DNA from: Bradyrhizobium arachidis
Lineage (GTDB): Bacteria; Pseudomonadota; Alphaproteobacteria; Rhizobiales; Xanthobacteraceae
NCBI RefSeq assembly: GCF_024758505.1
Contig: NZ_CP077970.1
Span: 4,340,001 to 4,404,000, forward strand
DNA length: 64,000 nucleotides
Reading direction: 5' to 3'
Positions 47,601 through 56,388 of this stretch are shown piece after piece. The position numbers and the translations under genes were made by a program. The notes under the pieces were generated by a model that was given only the letters and a program-made list of their open reading frames with translations, did no database searches and was not told the DNA's origin. Every line of letters begins with the position of its first letter. Within the stretch, counting starts at the first letter, position 1.

Positions 47601-47844
47601 GCGACTGCGGCCGATCCTGATGACCTCGTTCGCCTTCATCCTCGGCGTGCTACCGCTGGTGATCTCCACCGGCTCCGGATCGGAGATGCGCCAGGCGGTC
47701 GGCGTCGCCGTCTTCTTCGGCATGCTCGGCGTCACGCTATTCGGCCTGATCTTCACGCCGATCTTCTACATGGTGGTGCGCGACCTCGCGGAAGGCAAGA
47801 ACGAGCGCAAGCCGACGCGGACGACGGCGGCTGCAGCGGAGTGA
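44665..47844 (+). CDS. RND multidrug efflux permease (AcrB/MexF, HAE1 family)
   Basis: A 1059-residue proton-driven pump with 12 helices and two large periplasmic loops. N-terminal motif NQPILAMVLSIVLLIVGAIAY; helix-4 proton-relay LAVGIVVDDAIVVVENVER with the Asp pair; LAKNAILIVEFA-type LAAKNAILIVEFARD in helix 10. It starts within the adaptor stop (ATGA), so the two are translationally coupled. Likely exports drugs or toxic organics; substrates not predictable. Confidence 0.95.
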   Translation: MNLGRLSINQPILAMVLSIVLLIVGAIAYRTLPVAEYPEVVPPTVVVTAQYPGASAQTISDTVAAPIEQQINGVEDMLYMYSQATSNGQLTITITFKLGTDLDKAQVLVQNRVAIAQPQLPEEVQRNGVVTKKDSPDILMVVFMLSPDDSLDQLYISNYALLQVRDQLLRLDGIGDIQIFGARDYSMRLWLDPDKIANLGLTSNDVVAAVRAQNLQIAGGQLASPPIADRAFQPNLTFVGRLKDPSQFEDIVVKSGQDGRIVRLRDVARIELGALDYSTNSFLFRKSAVALRVTQRPGSNALATAKGIKDTMEKLKVGFPKGLDYNIGYNPTEFIRQSISELIKTIYEAMALVVVVVLVFLQGWRPAIIPIVAIPVSLVGTFAAMAALGYGINNLTLFGLVLAVGIVVDDAIVVVENVERHLAQGLSRRDAALKTMEEVGGALVSIALVLCAVFVPTAFLGGITGQFFQQFAVTIAVATAISCFCSLTLSPALASQILLPHAEKRPPAAWNFIARGWEWFTSLFNRGFDWLSHFYADVARFVIRHRVVMLLVYMVLIGSAGWLLVTTPQGYIPPQDRGYVIISAQLPGAASLARTTEIVRRIESIALDTPGISHIAVFAGLSGATRTQASNSAALFPVFEEPEVRLKKGLNAQVITADLRKRLSAIEGAFIIVIPPPPIPGIGTGGGFTMRIQDRQGRGPKLLAAATDELVAAARKSPLLLAPTVFSPFSANTPQVFVNIDQVRAQKLGVPIQNITDTIQTYFGSTYVNDFNLFGRTYHVTAQADLPFRKERPDLARLRTRNANADTVMLGSVVDFKDVSGPDRVARYNLYPAAELQGEGLPGTSSATAIAVMKKLAENTLPSGFSFEWTDLSYQQVTGGNTGLFVFPICVLFVYLVLAAQYGSWSLPFSVILIVPMCLLAATIGVRIMGQDVNILTQIGFIVLVGLAAKNAILIVEFARDIELEGKPRLEAVIEACRLRLRPILMTSFAFILGVLPLVISTGSGSEMRQAVGVAVFFGMLGVTLFGLIFTPIFYMVVRDLAEGKNERKPTRTTAAAAE

Positions 47845-47914
47845 GTTGCGGTGACGCCGATGCGCGATGAAGCCGGAATAACTCATGCTGCCGTGTGAGG
47901 CAGGAGGACGGGCG

Positions 47915-48364
47915 ATGGCCACGACAGTTGAAGGCAATGTTGGAAGTCACGACAACGACTGGACGTCTGCAGAGACTGCCGCGGGGCGTAACGTTAGCCT
48001 CTCCCTTTGGAGGGGCGTTCGAGGAAGGTGCCCGCGCTGCGGGCGCGGTCGCCTGTTTTGTGCGTTTCTCAAAATCGACGACCGCTGCTCTGTCTGCCGC
48101 CTCGATTTCACCGGCCACCGAGCCGACGACCTGCCGGCCTACTTAGTGATTGTCATCGTCGGACACATCGTGGTCCCCGTGATTCTCTGGATCGAGGTGG
48201 ACTATGCACCGTCGCTGGCGTTTCAGCTTGGCATCTATCTTCCGATTACGGCCTTGGCCTCGATAGTTCTCCTGCAGCCGGTCAAGGGTGCCGTCGTGGC
48301 GCTGCAATGGGCGCTCAGGATGCATGGCTTCGGCGCGCACCCGCCCGACGAACTCCAGGCGTGA
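47915..48364 (+). CDS. DUF983 membrane protein with zinc-ribbon-like motif
   Basis: A 149-residue protein. CPRCGRGRLFCAFLKIDDRCSVCRLDF is the two-CXXC DUF983 signature, then two hydrophobic helices (~75-98 and ~105-125). Start MATTVEGNVG at 47915. DUF983 proteins are otherwise uncharacterised. Its TGA overlaps the GTG start of the GlnRS gene (GTGA), so the two are coupled. Confidence 0.82.
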   Translation: MATTVEGNVGSHDNDWTSAETAAGRNVSLSLWRGVRGRCPRCGRGRLFCAFLKIDDRCSVCRLDFTGHRADDLPAYLVIVIVGHIVVPVILWIEVDYAPSLAFQLGIYLPITALASIVLLQPVKGAVVALQWALRMHGFGAHPPDELQA

Positions 48365-50094
48365 GGCGGAAGGTGCCTCAACAGAACGACGTCGGAGAAG
48401 CGGGCGCGAGCGCCAGCAATTTCATCCGCGGCATCATAGCGTCTGACGTCGAGACCGGCCGCACGCGTGTCGTGGTCACGCGCTTTCCACCCGAGCCGAA
48501 CGGCTTCCTCCACCTGGGACACGCGAAGTCGATCGTTCTGAATTACGAGCTTGCGAAGGAATTCTGCGGCCGCTGCAACTTGCGCCTCGACGATACGAAC
48601 CCGGCAAAGGAGAGGGTGGAGTACATCGACGCGATCAAGCGCGACGTCCAGTGGCTCGGATTCGATTGGGCGCAGGGCCTCCACTTCGCCTCCGACTACT
48701 TCGAGCAGCTCTACGCGTGGGCCTGCCATCTCGTTCGCATCGGCAAGGCCTACGTGGACGACCAGTCCGCACACGATATCAGAGAGGGCAGGGGGACATT
48801 GACGAGCCCTGGGCGTAACAGCCCGTTCCGCGACCGCAGCGTGAAGGAAAATGCTGAGTTGTTCGCGCGGATGCGCGCCGGCGAGTTCAGGAACGGCGAG
48901 CGGGTTCTCCGCGCGAAAATCGACATGGCGTCAGCGAACGTCAACCTGCGCGACCCGGTCATCTACCGTGTTCTCAACGCCAGCCATCCGCGCACCGGCA
49001 CGGCCTGGCACATCTACCCGAGCTATGACTTCGCGCACGGCCAGTGCGACGCCATCGAAGGGGTGAGCCACTCGCTGTGCACCCTCGAGTTCGAGGATCA
49101 CCGACCTCTTTACGACTGGTTCCTCGACAACCTCCCGGTGCCATCGCGACCCCGACAGTATGAGTTCGCTCGCCTGGGTATTACGCATACGGTCCTCTCA
49201 AAACGCGTGCTGACGGAGCTAGTGCGCGACGGCCGCGTGGCGGGCTGGGATGACCCGAGGATGCCGACGCTTGCAGGCCTGCGCCGACGGGGTGTGCCTC
49301 CGGAGGCGGTGCGTCGATTCATATGCGGAGTCGGAGTTTCGAAGGCCAACAGCATGGTCGACGACGGTGTCCTGGACGCAGCGATCCGGAATGTCCTTAA
49401 TGAGCGGGCTCCCCGACGACTGGCGGTGCTCAAGCCGCTCAAGGTGACAATTGAGAACTACTATGCCGGCCGGATAGAGGAGTTGGATGCTCCAAACCAC
49501 CCGGCGAACCCGACCTTCGGGACGAGAGTCGTCCGGTTCTCCCGCGAGGTGTACATCGAGCAAGACGACTTCCACGAGGCGCCATCATATGGTTTCCGGC
49601 GCCTCGCGCCGGGTCGCGAGGTGAGGCTCCGGTACGCCTACCTCGTCACTTGCCATGATGTGGTGAAGGACGCAGCAGGCCGTGTGGTCGAGCTACGCTG
49701 CACCTACGACCCCGACAGCAGGAGTGGCGCCGGCGGGCGAAAGGTCGGGGCGACAATCCACTGGGTCAGCGCTGTAGATGCGTTGCCAGCAGAGGTCAGG
49801 CTCTACGGCCGGCTCTTCTCAGCAGCGAGTCCGAGCCTGACGGACCTCGCAGCGGACCTCGACCCGCATTCCCTGCAAACGCTAAGCGGCTGCCTCGTCG
49901 AGCGTGCAACCGGCTCTGATCCCCATGGCCAAGCATTACAGTTTGAGCGCCAAGGCTACTTCACTCACGACGACGATTCCTGCCCAGAGAAGCTGGTCTT
50001 CAATCGAACCGCCTCGTTGCGCGAGAGCCCGGGAAAGCCACAGCCCCCTCGGAGTAACTCCTTGCTACAACCCAGGCAGCGCCGTACTGTCTGA
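48361..50094 (+). CDS. glnS: Glutaminyl-tRNA synthetase (class Ic)
   Basis: Charges tRNA-Gln directly with glutamine. About 577 residues from GTG 48361, slightly longer than the E. coli enzyme. HIGH motif FPPEPNGFLHLGHAKS; KMSKS counterpart HTVLSKRVLTELV; GWDDPRMPTLAGLRRRG and the C-terminal anticodon-binding beta-barrels (VTIENYYAGRIEELDAPNHP onward) are present. The GTG overlaps the DUF983 stop; GTG 48373 with GGAAG upstream is the alternative. Most alphaproteobacteria lack GlnRS and use GatCAB, so this may be an acquired extra enzyme. The C-terminal ~30 residues are Pro/Arg-rich and divergent. Confidence 0.9.
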   Translation: MRRKVPQQNDVGEAGASASNFIRGIIASDVETGRTRVVVTRFPPEPNGFLHLGHAKSIVLNYELAKEFCGRCNLRLDDTNPAKERVEYIDAIKRDVQWLGFDWAQGLHFASDYFEQLYAWACHLVRIGKAYVDDQSAHDIREGRGTLTSPGRNSPFRDRSVKENAELFARMRAGEFRNGERVLRAKIDMASANVNLRDPVIYRVLNASHPRTGTAWHIYPSYDFAHGQCDAIEGVSHSLCTLEFEDHRPLYDWFLDNLPVPSRPRQYEFARLGITHTVLSKRVLTELVRDGRVAGWDDPRMPTLAGLRRRGVPPEAVRRFICGVGVSKANSMVDDGVLDAAIRNVLNERAPRRLAVLKPLKVTIENYYAGRIEELDAPNHPANPTFGTRVVRFSREVYIEQDDFHEAPSYGFRRLAPGREVRLRYAYLVTCHDVVKDAAGRVVELRCTYDPDSRSGAGGRKVGATIHWVSAVDALPAEVRLYGRLFSAASPSLTDLAADLDPHSLQTLSGCLVERATGSDPHGQALQFERQGYFTHDDDSCPEKLVFNRTASLRESPGKPQPPRSNSLLQPRQRRTV

Positions 50095-50160
50095 GGCCAC
50101 TCCCTCGAGTGGTGCATCTCGCGGAATCATCCCATTCGGGGCCCAGTCGGCTCCGGACAG

Positions 50161-50194
50161 TCATCCCGTGCGCGCTGCGACGCGCACGGGATGA
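50161..50194. terminator. Hairpin between convergent glnS and iorB-like genes
   Basis: TCATCCCGTGCGCG (50161-50174) pairs with CGCGCACGGGATGA (50181-50194), a perfect 14-bp stem with a 6-nt loop. It has no T run and may be a dispersed repeat or bidirectional transcript end. Confidence 0.55.
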
Positions 50195-50202
50195 TGGAAG
50201 GA

Positions 50203-52410
50203 CTATGACGACGACTTCAGCAAATCCGTGTCGAACGGCAGCCTGCGCAAGCGCTTCCCGGTGGCGGCGAAGATCGCATTGTTTACCGCAGCACTGACAA
50301 TGGCCGTCGGAGCTTCACCAATGCCACCTGGAGCTTCTGCGTTCTTGATCAAGTGCGTCTCCACCACCGGCACCTCGTCGATACGCATCGGCAGATAGCT
50401 GTCGAAATTGCTCTGCTCGACGCGTCCATCCTTGAAAGTGATTGACCCATGGAGCGCAGCGGTCAGCCCGAAGAGCGTTCCACCCTCAACCTGTGCTTCG
50501 ATCGTATCCGGATTGACGTACATGCCGCAATCAACCGCACAGACGATCCGCTTTACCTTGACAGAGCCGTCGGCCGCCACTTCGACCTCGGCGACCTGCG
50601 ACAGGTAACTTCCAAATGCGAATTGTACCGAAATCCCGCGGCCATGCCGTGCGGGAAGTGGTGATCCCCACCTTGCTTTTTCCGCGGCAAGGGACAGAAC
50701 ACCAAGCGCTCGCGGATTGTGACCGAGCAATCCCTTGCGATAAGCGACAGGATCCTGCTTTGCGGCATGCGCGAGCTCATCCATGAAGCTTTCGACCACA
50801 AAAACATTGTGAGTCGGTCCGACGCCGCGCCAGAAAGCCGTCCGGACACCAGGGGGCTCGACCCGGACATAGTCGACGTGGATATTGGGCAGCGCATATG
50901 GCGGCTTGGCCGCCGCTTCTACGGCATCGAGATCCAATCCGTCCTTGAACCAATAGGGAATATAGCGAGCGGCGATTGAGGAGCCGGCGATCCGATGCGT
51001 CCAGGCAACCGGCTCGCCGACCGCATCAAGTCCGGCCGACAGTCGATCGAAGTAGTACGGCCGATACATATCGTGCTGGATGTCTTCCTCGCGGCTCCAG
51101 ATCACCTTCACCGGGCCATCGACGTGCTTGGCGATCTTGACGGCCAGCACCGTGCCATCGGCCTCCAGCCTTCGGCCGAAGCCACCGCCAATCAGATGAT
51201 TGTGAATCTTGATCGCATCCCTTGGCAGACCGCTGAGTTCGGCGACCAGAGACTGCGTGAGCGATATCGCCTGCGTCCCGACCCAAACGTCGCAACGATC
51301 CTTCTGCAGATGAACGGTGCAGTTCATCGGCTCCATCGCCGCATGGGCCAGGAAAGGCACCTGATAGACGGCTTCGAGCCGTTGCGCCGCTTGAGCAAGA
51401 GTCTTCCCTGCATCGCCATCTCTACGGGCAACTGCGCCCGGCTTTTTGGATTCCTCCTCCAATTGCTTGACGATATCGGCGTTGTTAACCGTGCCATTCG
51501 GCCCATCGTCCCACGTGATGGCGGCAGCCTCGAGCCCCTTCTTCGCCGCACCCATGTGATCCGCCACGACTGCAACAGCTTCATCGATATTGACCACCTG
51601 CCGGACGCCCTTCACTGCCAGCGCAGCCTTCTCGTCCACCGTTTTCGCCTTGCCACCGAGCACAGGCGAAATAGCAACCGCGGCAACCTTCATACCCGGC
51701 AATCGTGCGTCGATGCCGTAGAGTGCGCGCCCATCGACCTTTATCGATGAATCTACGCGCTTGGCACGCGTGCCGATCAGGGTGAAAGCCTTCGGATCCT
51801 TCAACCTAACACTTGCTGCGGGCGGCATCGGCAATTTCGCTGCAGCCTTCGCAAGTTCACCGTAGCTCAGATGCTTCGAGCCGGACGCATTGAACACGAT
51901 GCCGTTCTTGGCATGGCAAGTCGCTGGATCGACATTCCACCGCTTGGCAGCAGTCGCAATCAGCAGATTACGACCCACTGCGCCTGCCTGACGCAGCGGC
52001 GTCCAGAAGGCACGTACGGAGGAGGAAGCACCTGTAGTTTGAATGTGCAGGAACGTGTTGGCGTAAAGTGCATCATTTGCCGGCGCATGCTGAACCTGAA
52101 TCTGGTCAAGCTCCACTTCCAGTTCTTCAGCCAGAAGCATTGAGAGCGCCGTGTAAACCCCCTGTCCCATCTCGGCCATCGGCATGATCAGGGTCACGGC
52201 GCCGGTTGGATTGATCCGTATAAATCCATTCGGCGCAAAAGTACCCGTGACATCGTTTTCGACCACCCGCGAAGCAGGCGCCGCGAAGACGGACGCCGTG
52301 CTTGCACCGGTCAGCGCAAAACCAAGCAGCAAACCTGTGCCATGAAGAAAGGCGCGCCTCGACACCGCTGTTTCCTCGGCAATCCGCTCTCTCAGAATAG
52401 GCCCATCCAT
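50203..52410 (-). CDS. Molybdopterin-binding subunit of an IorB-type aldehyde/isoquinoline oxidoreductase
   Basis: A 735-residue xanthine-oxidase-family subunit with a Tat signal (VSRRAFLHGTGLLLGFALTG), hence periplasmic. GGGFGRRLEADGT and RGVGPTHNVFVVESF, plus the C-terminal GGIGEAPTAIVSAAVNNAIF with the catalytic Glu, match the Mo-cofactor site. It differs from cytosolic CoxL by the Tat signal and the IorB-like duplicated opening domain. It lies 4 nt after the FeS-subunit gene. Substrate could be an aldehyde or N-heterocycle. Confidence 0.9.
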   Translation of the reverse strand: MDGPILRERIAEETAVSRRAFLHGTGLLLGFALTGASTASVFAAPASRVVENDVTGTFAPNGFIRINPTGAVTLIMPMAEMGQGVYTALSMLLAEELEVELDQIQVQHAPANDALYANTFLHIQTTGASSSVRAFWTPLRQAGAVGRNLLIATAAKRWNVDPATCHAKNGIVFNASGSKHLSYGELAKAAAKLPMPPAASVRLKDPKAFTLIGTRAKRVDSSIKVDGRALYGIDARLPGMKVAAVAISPVLGGKAKTVDEKAALAVKGVRQVVNIDEAVAVVADHMGAAKKGLEAAAITWDDGPNGTVNNADIVKQLEEESKKPGAVARRDGDAGKTLAQAAQRLEAVYQVPFLAHAAMEPMNCTVHLQKDRCDVWVGTQAISLTQSLVAELSGLPRDAIKIHNHLIGGGFGRRLEADGTVLAVKIAKHVDGPVKVIWSREEDIQHDMYRPYYFDRLSAGLDAVGEPVAWTHRIAGSSIAARYIPYWFKDGLDLDAVEAAAKPPYALPNIHVDYVRVEPPGVRTAFWRGVGPTHNVFVVESFMDELAHAAKQDPVAYRKGLLGHNPRALGVLSLAAEKARWGSPLPARHGRGISVQFAFGSYLSQVAEVEVAADGSVKVKRIVCAVDCGMYVNPDTIEAQVEGGTLFGLTAALHGSITFKDGRVEQSNFDSYLPMRIDEVPVVETHLIKNAEAPGGIGEAPTAIVSAAVNNAIFAATGKRLRRLPFDTDLLKSSS

Positions 52411-52414
52411 GATC

Positions 52415-52870
52415 TCAAGCTCCCGCGGCGTGCTTGATCGCAGCGCGGATGCGCTGATACGTGCCGCAACGGCACACATTGCCTGACATGCCGGCGTCGA
52501 TGTCGTGATCGGTCGGCTTCGGCGTGTCCTTCAGCAGCGCCGCCGCCGACATGATCTGGCCGGACTGGCAGTAGCCGCACTGCACCACCTCCAGCTCCAG
52601 CCACGCCTTCTGCAAGGCCGCGCCCTGCGGCGTCTGGCCGATCGCCTCGATCGTGGTGACCGCGCTCTCGCCGACGCTGTCGACCGTGGTGATGCAGGAC
52701 CGCGTCGCCGCGCCGTCGACATGCACGGTGCAGGCGCCGCACAGCGCCTTGCCGCAACCGAACTTGGTCCCGGTCATGCCGAGCACGTCGCGCAGCACCC
52801 ACAGCAGCGGGGTGTCGCCGTCGACGTCAACCTCATGGGGTGTGCCGTTGATCTTTAACATGAAAGCCAT
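52415..52870 (-). CDS. [2Fe-2S] subunit of the IorAB-type oxidoreductase
   Basis: A 151-residue electron-transfer subunit with two [2Fe-2S] clusters: plant-ferredoxin-type [18 protein letters not shown] (~38-55) and the helical-domain cluster [13 protein letters not shown] ... [11 protein letters not shown]. It pairs with the Mo subunit encoded 4 nt downstream. No own signal peptide; it is probably carried out with the Tat-exported partner. Start [10 protein letters not shown] at 52870 chosen over the open frame to 52963. Confidence 0.93.
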   Translation of the reverse strand: MAFMLKINGTPHEVDVDGDTPLLWVLRDVLGMTGTKFGCGKALCGACTVHVDGAATRSCITTVDSVGESAVTTIEAIGQTPQGAALQKAWLELEVVQCGYCQSGQIMSAAALLKDTPKPTDHDIDAGMSGNVCRCGTYQRIRAAIKHAAGA

Positions 52871-52959
52871 GACGGCCTCTTGGTAGCTGCGACTGATAGG
52901 ATGCCGCCCGCCGACTGGACAGCGCCGGCCGGCCGCGTGCATCGATGGACGCGTGTCGC

Positions 52960-53877
52960 TCACGGACGAACGCGGATGATTGTCTTCCCGTTGCGTCGCT
53001 CGGTCGGGTTGAAGGCGGCGACAGCGTCGTCGAGGGTCGAGACGATGCCGATGTTCGTCCGCAGTCGTCCGTCCCGCACCCGCTGGACGATCTCACTCAG
53101 TTGGGCACGATCGGACTCGACAACGAAGTCGACCGCCAGACCGTCGGCGGGCCGCGCCTCGGTCGGCCCGACGATGGACACCAGCGTTCCTCCGGTTCGA
53201 ATCAGGCCTGCGGACCGCTTCTGGATGTCGCCGCCGATGACATCGAACACCAGATCGACTCCGCCGACGTCTTCAAGGACGTTGTTGTCAAGGTCGACGA
53301 ACTCCTGCGCGCCGAAGTCGAGCGCCTTCTGACGGTCGGCGGCGCGTCCGGTGCCGATGACGTAAGCGCCGGCCTCTCGTGCGAGTTGCGTCACCATCGA
53401 CCCGACTGCGCCGGCCGCGCCGTGCGCGAGGACGCTCTGCCCCGCGTGAAGACGGCCGTGCTCGAACAGTCCCTGCCACGCGGTTAGGCCTGAGATCGGC
53501 AGGCTCGCGCCCACCGTGAAGTCGACGTCGCCCGGCAGCGGCGCGAGGTTGCGTGCCTCGATGGCCACATACTCCGCCAGGGTGCCGTCGCGATACCAGT
53601 CGGCGAGGCCGAACACTCGCTGTCCGACCGACAGTCCCGTCGTGCCGTAGCCGAGAGCGGTGACCACTCCGGCCAGCTCGTGGCCGGGGATCGACGGTGT
53701 TCGGTCACGGTCGAGGCGATCGGTCCAGGTCGGGGGCCACGTTAGCTCAGTCGGGACGAATCCCGACGCATGAATCTGAACGACGACGTCGTTTATCGCC
53801 GCCTGCGGCTCGGGCCGCTTCGCCAGCTTCATCCCGGCCGTTCCCGCAGCCTGGTCCGTCACAACGATCGCCTTCAT
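52960..53877 (-). CDS. NADPH-dependent MDR oxidoreductase, quinone-reductase type (copy 1)
   Basis: A 305-residue zinc-free medium-chain reductase. [14 protein letters not shown] opening, NADPH-binding [29 protein letters not shown] (~139-166), and closing GKTIIRVRP. It is highly similar to the adjacent 53943-54860 gene and shares its GGAGACAATTC ribosome binding site, so a recent tandem duplication produced the pair. Start [10 protein letters not shown] at 53877; an upstream in-frame ATG (MTEETIH) exists. A role in reducing quinones or unsaturated carbonyls is inferred. Confidence 0.9.
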   Translation of the reverse strand: MKAIVVTDQAAGTAGMKLAKRPEPQAAINDVVVQIHASGFVPTELTWPPTWTDRLDRDRTPSIPGHELAGVVTALGYGTTGLSVGQRVFGLADWYRDGTLAEYVAIEARNLAPLPGDVDFTVGASLPISGLTAWQGLFEHGRLHAGQSVLAHGAAGAVGSMVTQLAREAGAYVIGTGRAADRQKALDFGAQEFVDLDNNVLEDVGGVDLVFDVIGGDIQKRSAGLIRTGGTLVSIVGPTEARPADGLAVDFVVESDRAQLSEIVQRVRDGRLRTNIGIVSTLDDAVAAFNPTERRNGKTIIRVRP

Positions 53878-53942
53878 GTGAATTGTCTCCTCGGTCATTT
53901 GTCTCTTTGGTGGAGATGTCGCAGTGACAGGCGCATGTCGCC

Positions 53943-54860
53943 TCACGGACGAACGCGGATGATCGTCTTCCCGCTGATCCGCTTGGTCAGATTGAAAGCG
54001 GCGACGGCATCGTCGAGGGTCGCGATGTTGCCGATGTTCGTCCGCAGTCGTCCGTCCCGCACCCGCTGGACGATCTCACTCAGTTGGGCCCGATCGGACA
54101 CGAGAACAAAGTCGATCGTCAGGCCATCGGCCGGCCGCGCCTCGGTCGGCCCGGCGATGGTCACCAGTGTTCCTCCGGCTCGAATCAAGCCTGCGGACCG
54201 CTTCTGGATGTCGCCGCCGATGACATCGAACACCAGATCGACTCCGCCGACGTCTTCAAGGACGTTGTTGTCAAGGTCGACGAACTCCTGCGCGCCGAAG
54301 TCGAGCGCCTTCTGACGGTCGGGGGCGCGTCCGGTGCCGATGACGTAAGCGCCGGCCTCTCGTGCGAGCTGCGTCACCATCGAACCGACTGCGCCGGCCG
54401 CGCCGTGTACGAGGACGCTCTGCCCCGCCTGAAGATGGCCATGCTGGAACAGCCCTTGCCATGCGGTCAGGCCCGGCATCGCCACGCTGGCGCCCACCGT
54501 GAAGTCGACGTCGCCCGGCAGTGGCGCGAGGTTGCGTGCCTCGATGGCCACATATTCCGCCAAGGTGCCGCCGCGATATGAGTCCGAGAGGCCGAACACC
54601 CGCTGTCCGACCGACAGCCCCGTCGTGCCGTAGCCGAGAGCGGTGACCACTCCGGCCAGCTCCTGCCCAGGGATCGACGGTGTTCGGTCACGGTCGAAGC
54701 GATCCGTCCAGGTCGAGGGCCACGTCAGCTCACCCGACGTGAATCCCGACGCATGAACCTGAACGACGACGTCGTTTATCGCTGCCTGCGGCTCGGGCCG
54801 CTCCGCCAGCTTCATCCCGGACGTTCCCGCAGCCTGGTCCGTTACCACGATTGCTTTCAT
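53943..54860 (-). CDS. NADPH-dependent MDR oxidoreductase, quinone-reductase type (copy 2)
   Basis: A 305-residue paralogue of the preceding protein, identical over long stretches including the NADPH site region [24 protein letters not shown]. Differences cluster at residues ~36-60 (SGFTSGELTWPSTWTDRFD) and near the C-terminus (NLTKRISGKT). GAGGAGACAATTCCC precedes the ATG. Both copies are intact. Confidence 0.9.
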   Translation of the reverse strand: MKAIVVTDQAAGTSGMKLAERPEPQAAINDVVVQVHASGFTSGELTWPSTWTDRFDRDRTPSIPGQELAGVVTALGYGTTGLSVGQRVFGLSDSYRGGTLAEYVAIEARNLAPLPGDVDFTVGASVAMPGLTAWQGLFQHGHLQAGQSVLVHGAAGAVGSMVTQLAREAGAYVIGTGRAPDRQKALDFGAQEFVDLDNNVLEDVGGVDLVFDVIGGDIQKRSAGLIRAGGTLVTIAGPTEARPADGLTIDFVLVSDRAQLSEIVQRVRDGRLRTNIGNIATLDDAVAAFNLTKRISGKTIIRVRP

Positions 54861-55058
54861 GGGAATTGTCTCCTCAGAGATTTATTGGTTCGGGGTAAAT
54901 TGCAGGCGTGGAAGGTCTTTTCGATCTCTCACGCAACTGGTTATCGGCTCGACGTCTTCCGCGACGACCGTGATGTCGAATTGCTGTGTGATGTCGGCGA
55001 GACCGCTGCTCGCGTTCCTCGGAGCCATCGCGCGGCGAACCCAGCATTTTTGTGAACT

Positions 55059-55556
55059 TCAACCGCGCGACGGTGGCGGGCGCTTCAAAGTGAGAAGCTC
55101 CGCCACATCGTGCAGATCACCCGCCGATGAGATGGCAACTGTCAGCCATTTTCCGTCGATGTATGTTTTGGCTTCGTCATAGAGCTTGACCAAGTGCGGA
55201 CGCCAGACATAACGCCGCTCCTCAAACTTCTCTCGTTCAGCTCCACCCATGACCACCACGGCCGAAAACAGCCGGTATTCCGGCACCAAGGTGCAGAACG
55301 CCCTGGTCTTCTTGTAGCGCAAGGACCAACCGCGGTTTCTGCCACCGTAGAGCCAGTCCGGCGCGAAAACTCCAGGGTAGAATTCAACGATCCAGTTCCG
55401 CAGCTCGGTCCAATACCCGAACGCCTTTGGTCCGATCCACTCGCGGACGGCACCGTCATCGGGCGGTGCTGATTTGTCGGTGATCCTGTCGCCGATTTTG
55501 GGAAGCGTCACGCCATCGGCGGCTGTTACTCTCGTTCCGATAGGTAAAATCATCAA
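55059..55556 (-). CDS. DUF3788-family protein
   Basis: A 165-residue protein. Family features: SAPPDDGAVREWIG near the start, YWTELRNWIVEFYPGVFAPDWLYGGRNRGWSLRYKKTRAFCTLVPE in the middle and EREKFEERR. DUF3788 is related to DNA/ligand-binding YdhG/DUF1801-like domains, but its function is not known. It ends about 200 nt from the MDR pair. Confidence 0.82.
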   Translation of the reverse strand: MMILPIGTRVTAADGVTLPKIGDRITDKSAPPDDGAVREWIGPKAFGYWTELRNWIVEFYPGVFAPDWLYGGRNRGWSLRYKKTRAFCTLVPEYRLFSAVVVMGGAEREKFEERRYVWRPHLVKLYDEAKTYIDGKWLTVAISSAGDLHDVAELLTLKRPPPSRG

Positions 55557-55630
55557 AAGACCTCGTGTTCATAGTCCGACGGAGGCCGGAGGATTATGAT
55601 GCGGGCGCGCCAAGCGCTTGCGGCGCGCCC

Positions 55631-56344
55631 TTAGGGAGCTCCTGGTACGACGCTCTCCGGAGCATGGGGGAGTGCCTCGCGATACGGTTTACCGGTGCCT
55701 GAGCGCACTGCATGGCAGCCATCGACGCCTCGAAGCTCTCCCATGACAGTCAGATCGAGAGCGGCGAGCGCTTTCTCCCTCGCCAATGGAGCTTGCTCTC
55801 GGTCGAGGAACGCGGTGGCCTCTAGAGGGATAAATTGCTGGGTCTTCAGCCCAATGGAACTAAGTGCCAGCGACAGATATGGCGTGAGGAAGTCCGGCTG
55901 GTTGGCTTGGTCGCCGGTAAAGACGCCGCCAGAGGCGACGCCGATGAACACCGGACGATCCCGGAGCATTCCCACCTTTCCGGCGGGCGTCGACATCATC
56001 GTGCGACCGACGCGCAAGATTTGATCGATCCACGCTTTGAGGACCGAGGGAATAGCGAAGTTGTGCATGGGCGTTCCGATGACAACAACATCGGCCGCTT
56101 CGACTTCCCGGATAAGCGCTTCGGAAATATCCAGAGAACCCTTCGGCGGGGCGGCTAACGTGGCGGGCGACGCCAACGCGGCGGCATAGTTAGCCACGGT
56201 GTGGGGCAAGGGTTCGAACCCTAAATCACGCCGGGTAATGCTCGCCCCGGGCGCAACCTCGAGAAGCTTTTCGGCGATCGCGGCCGAAAGCTCACGGCTA
56301 TGCGATTCTCGACGGGGACTGCTATCAATATGGAGAATGTGCAT
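55631..56344 (-). CDS. azoR: FMN-dependent NADH:quinone reductase / azoreductase
   Basis: A 237-residue flavodoxin-fold enzyme reducing quinones and azo compounds with NADH. FMN-phosphate loop DSSPRRESHSREL at the N-terminus; VVIGTPMHNFAIPSVLKAWID (~86-106) is the family's flavin-contact motif; SGGVFTGD follows. The C-terminus is about 30 residues longer than E. coli AzoR, ending in a Pro-rich tail. Confidence 0.88.
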   Translation of the reverse strand: MHILHIDSSPRRESHSRELSAAIAEKLLEVAPGASITRRDLGFEPLPHTVANYAAALASPATLAAPPKGSLDISEALIREVEAADVVVIGTPMHNFAIPSVLKAWIDQILRVGRTMMSTPAGKVGMLRDRPVFIGVASGGVFTGDQANQPDFLTPYLSLALSSIGLKTQQFIPLEATAFLDREQAPLAREKALAALDLTVMGELRGVDGCHAVRSGTGKPYREALPHAPESVVPGAP

Positions 56345-56388
56345 GTGATCGATCCCAATGGCTTCGAGAAGTTGCGACGGGACAAAGC

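Noticed and set aside
54890..55040. A 48-codon minus-strand ORF between the MDR pair and the DUF3788 gene
   Set aside because: No ribosome binding site and no family recognised; may be a gene remnant, but that cannot be supported.
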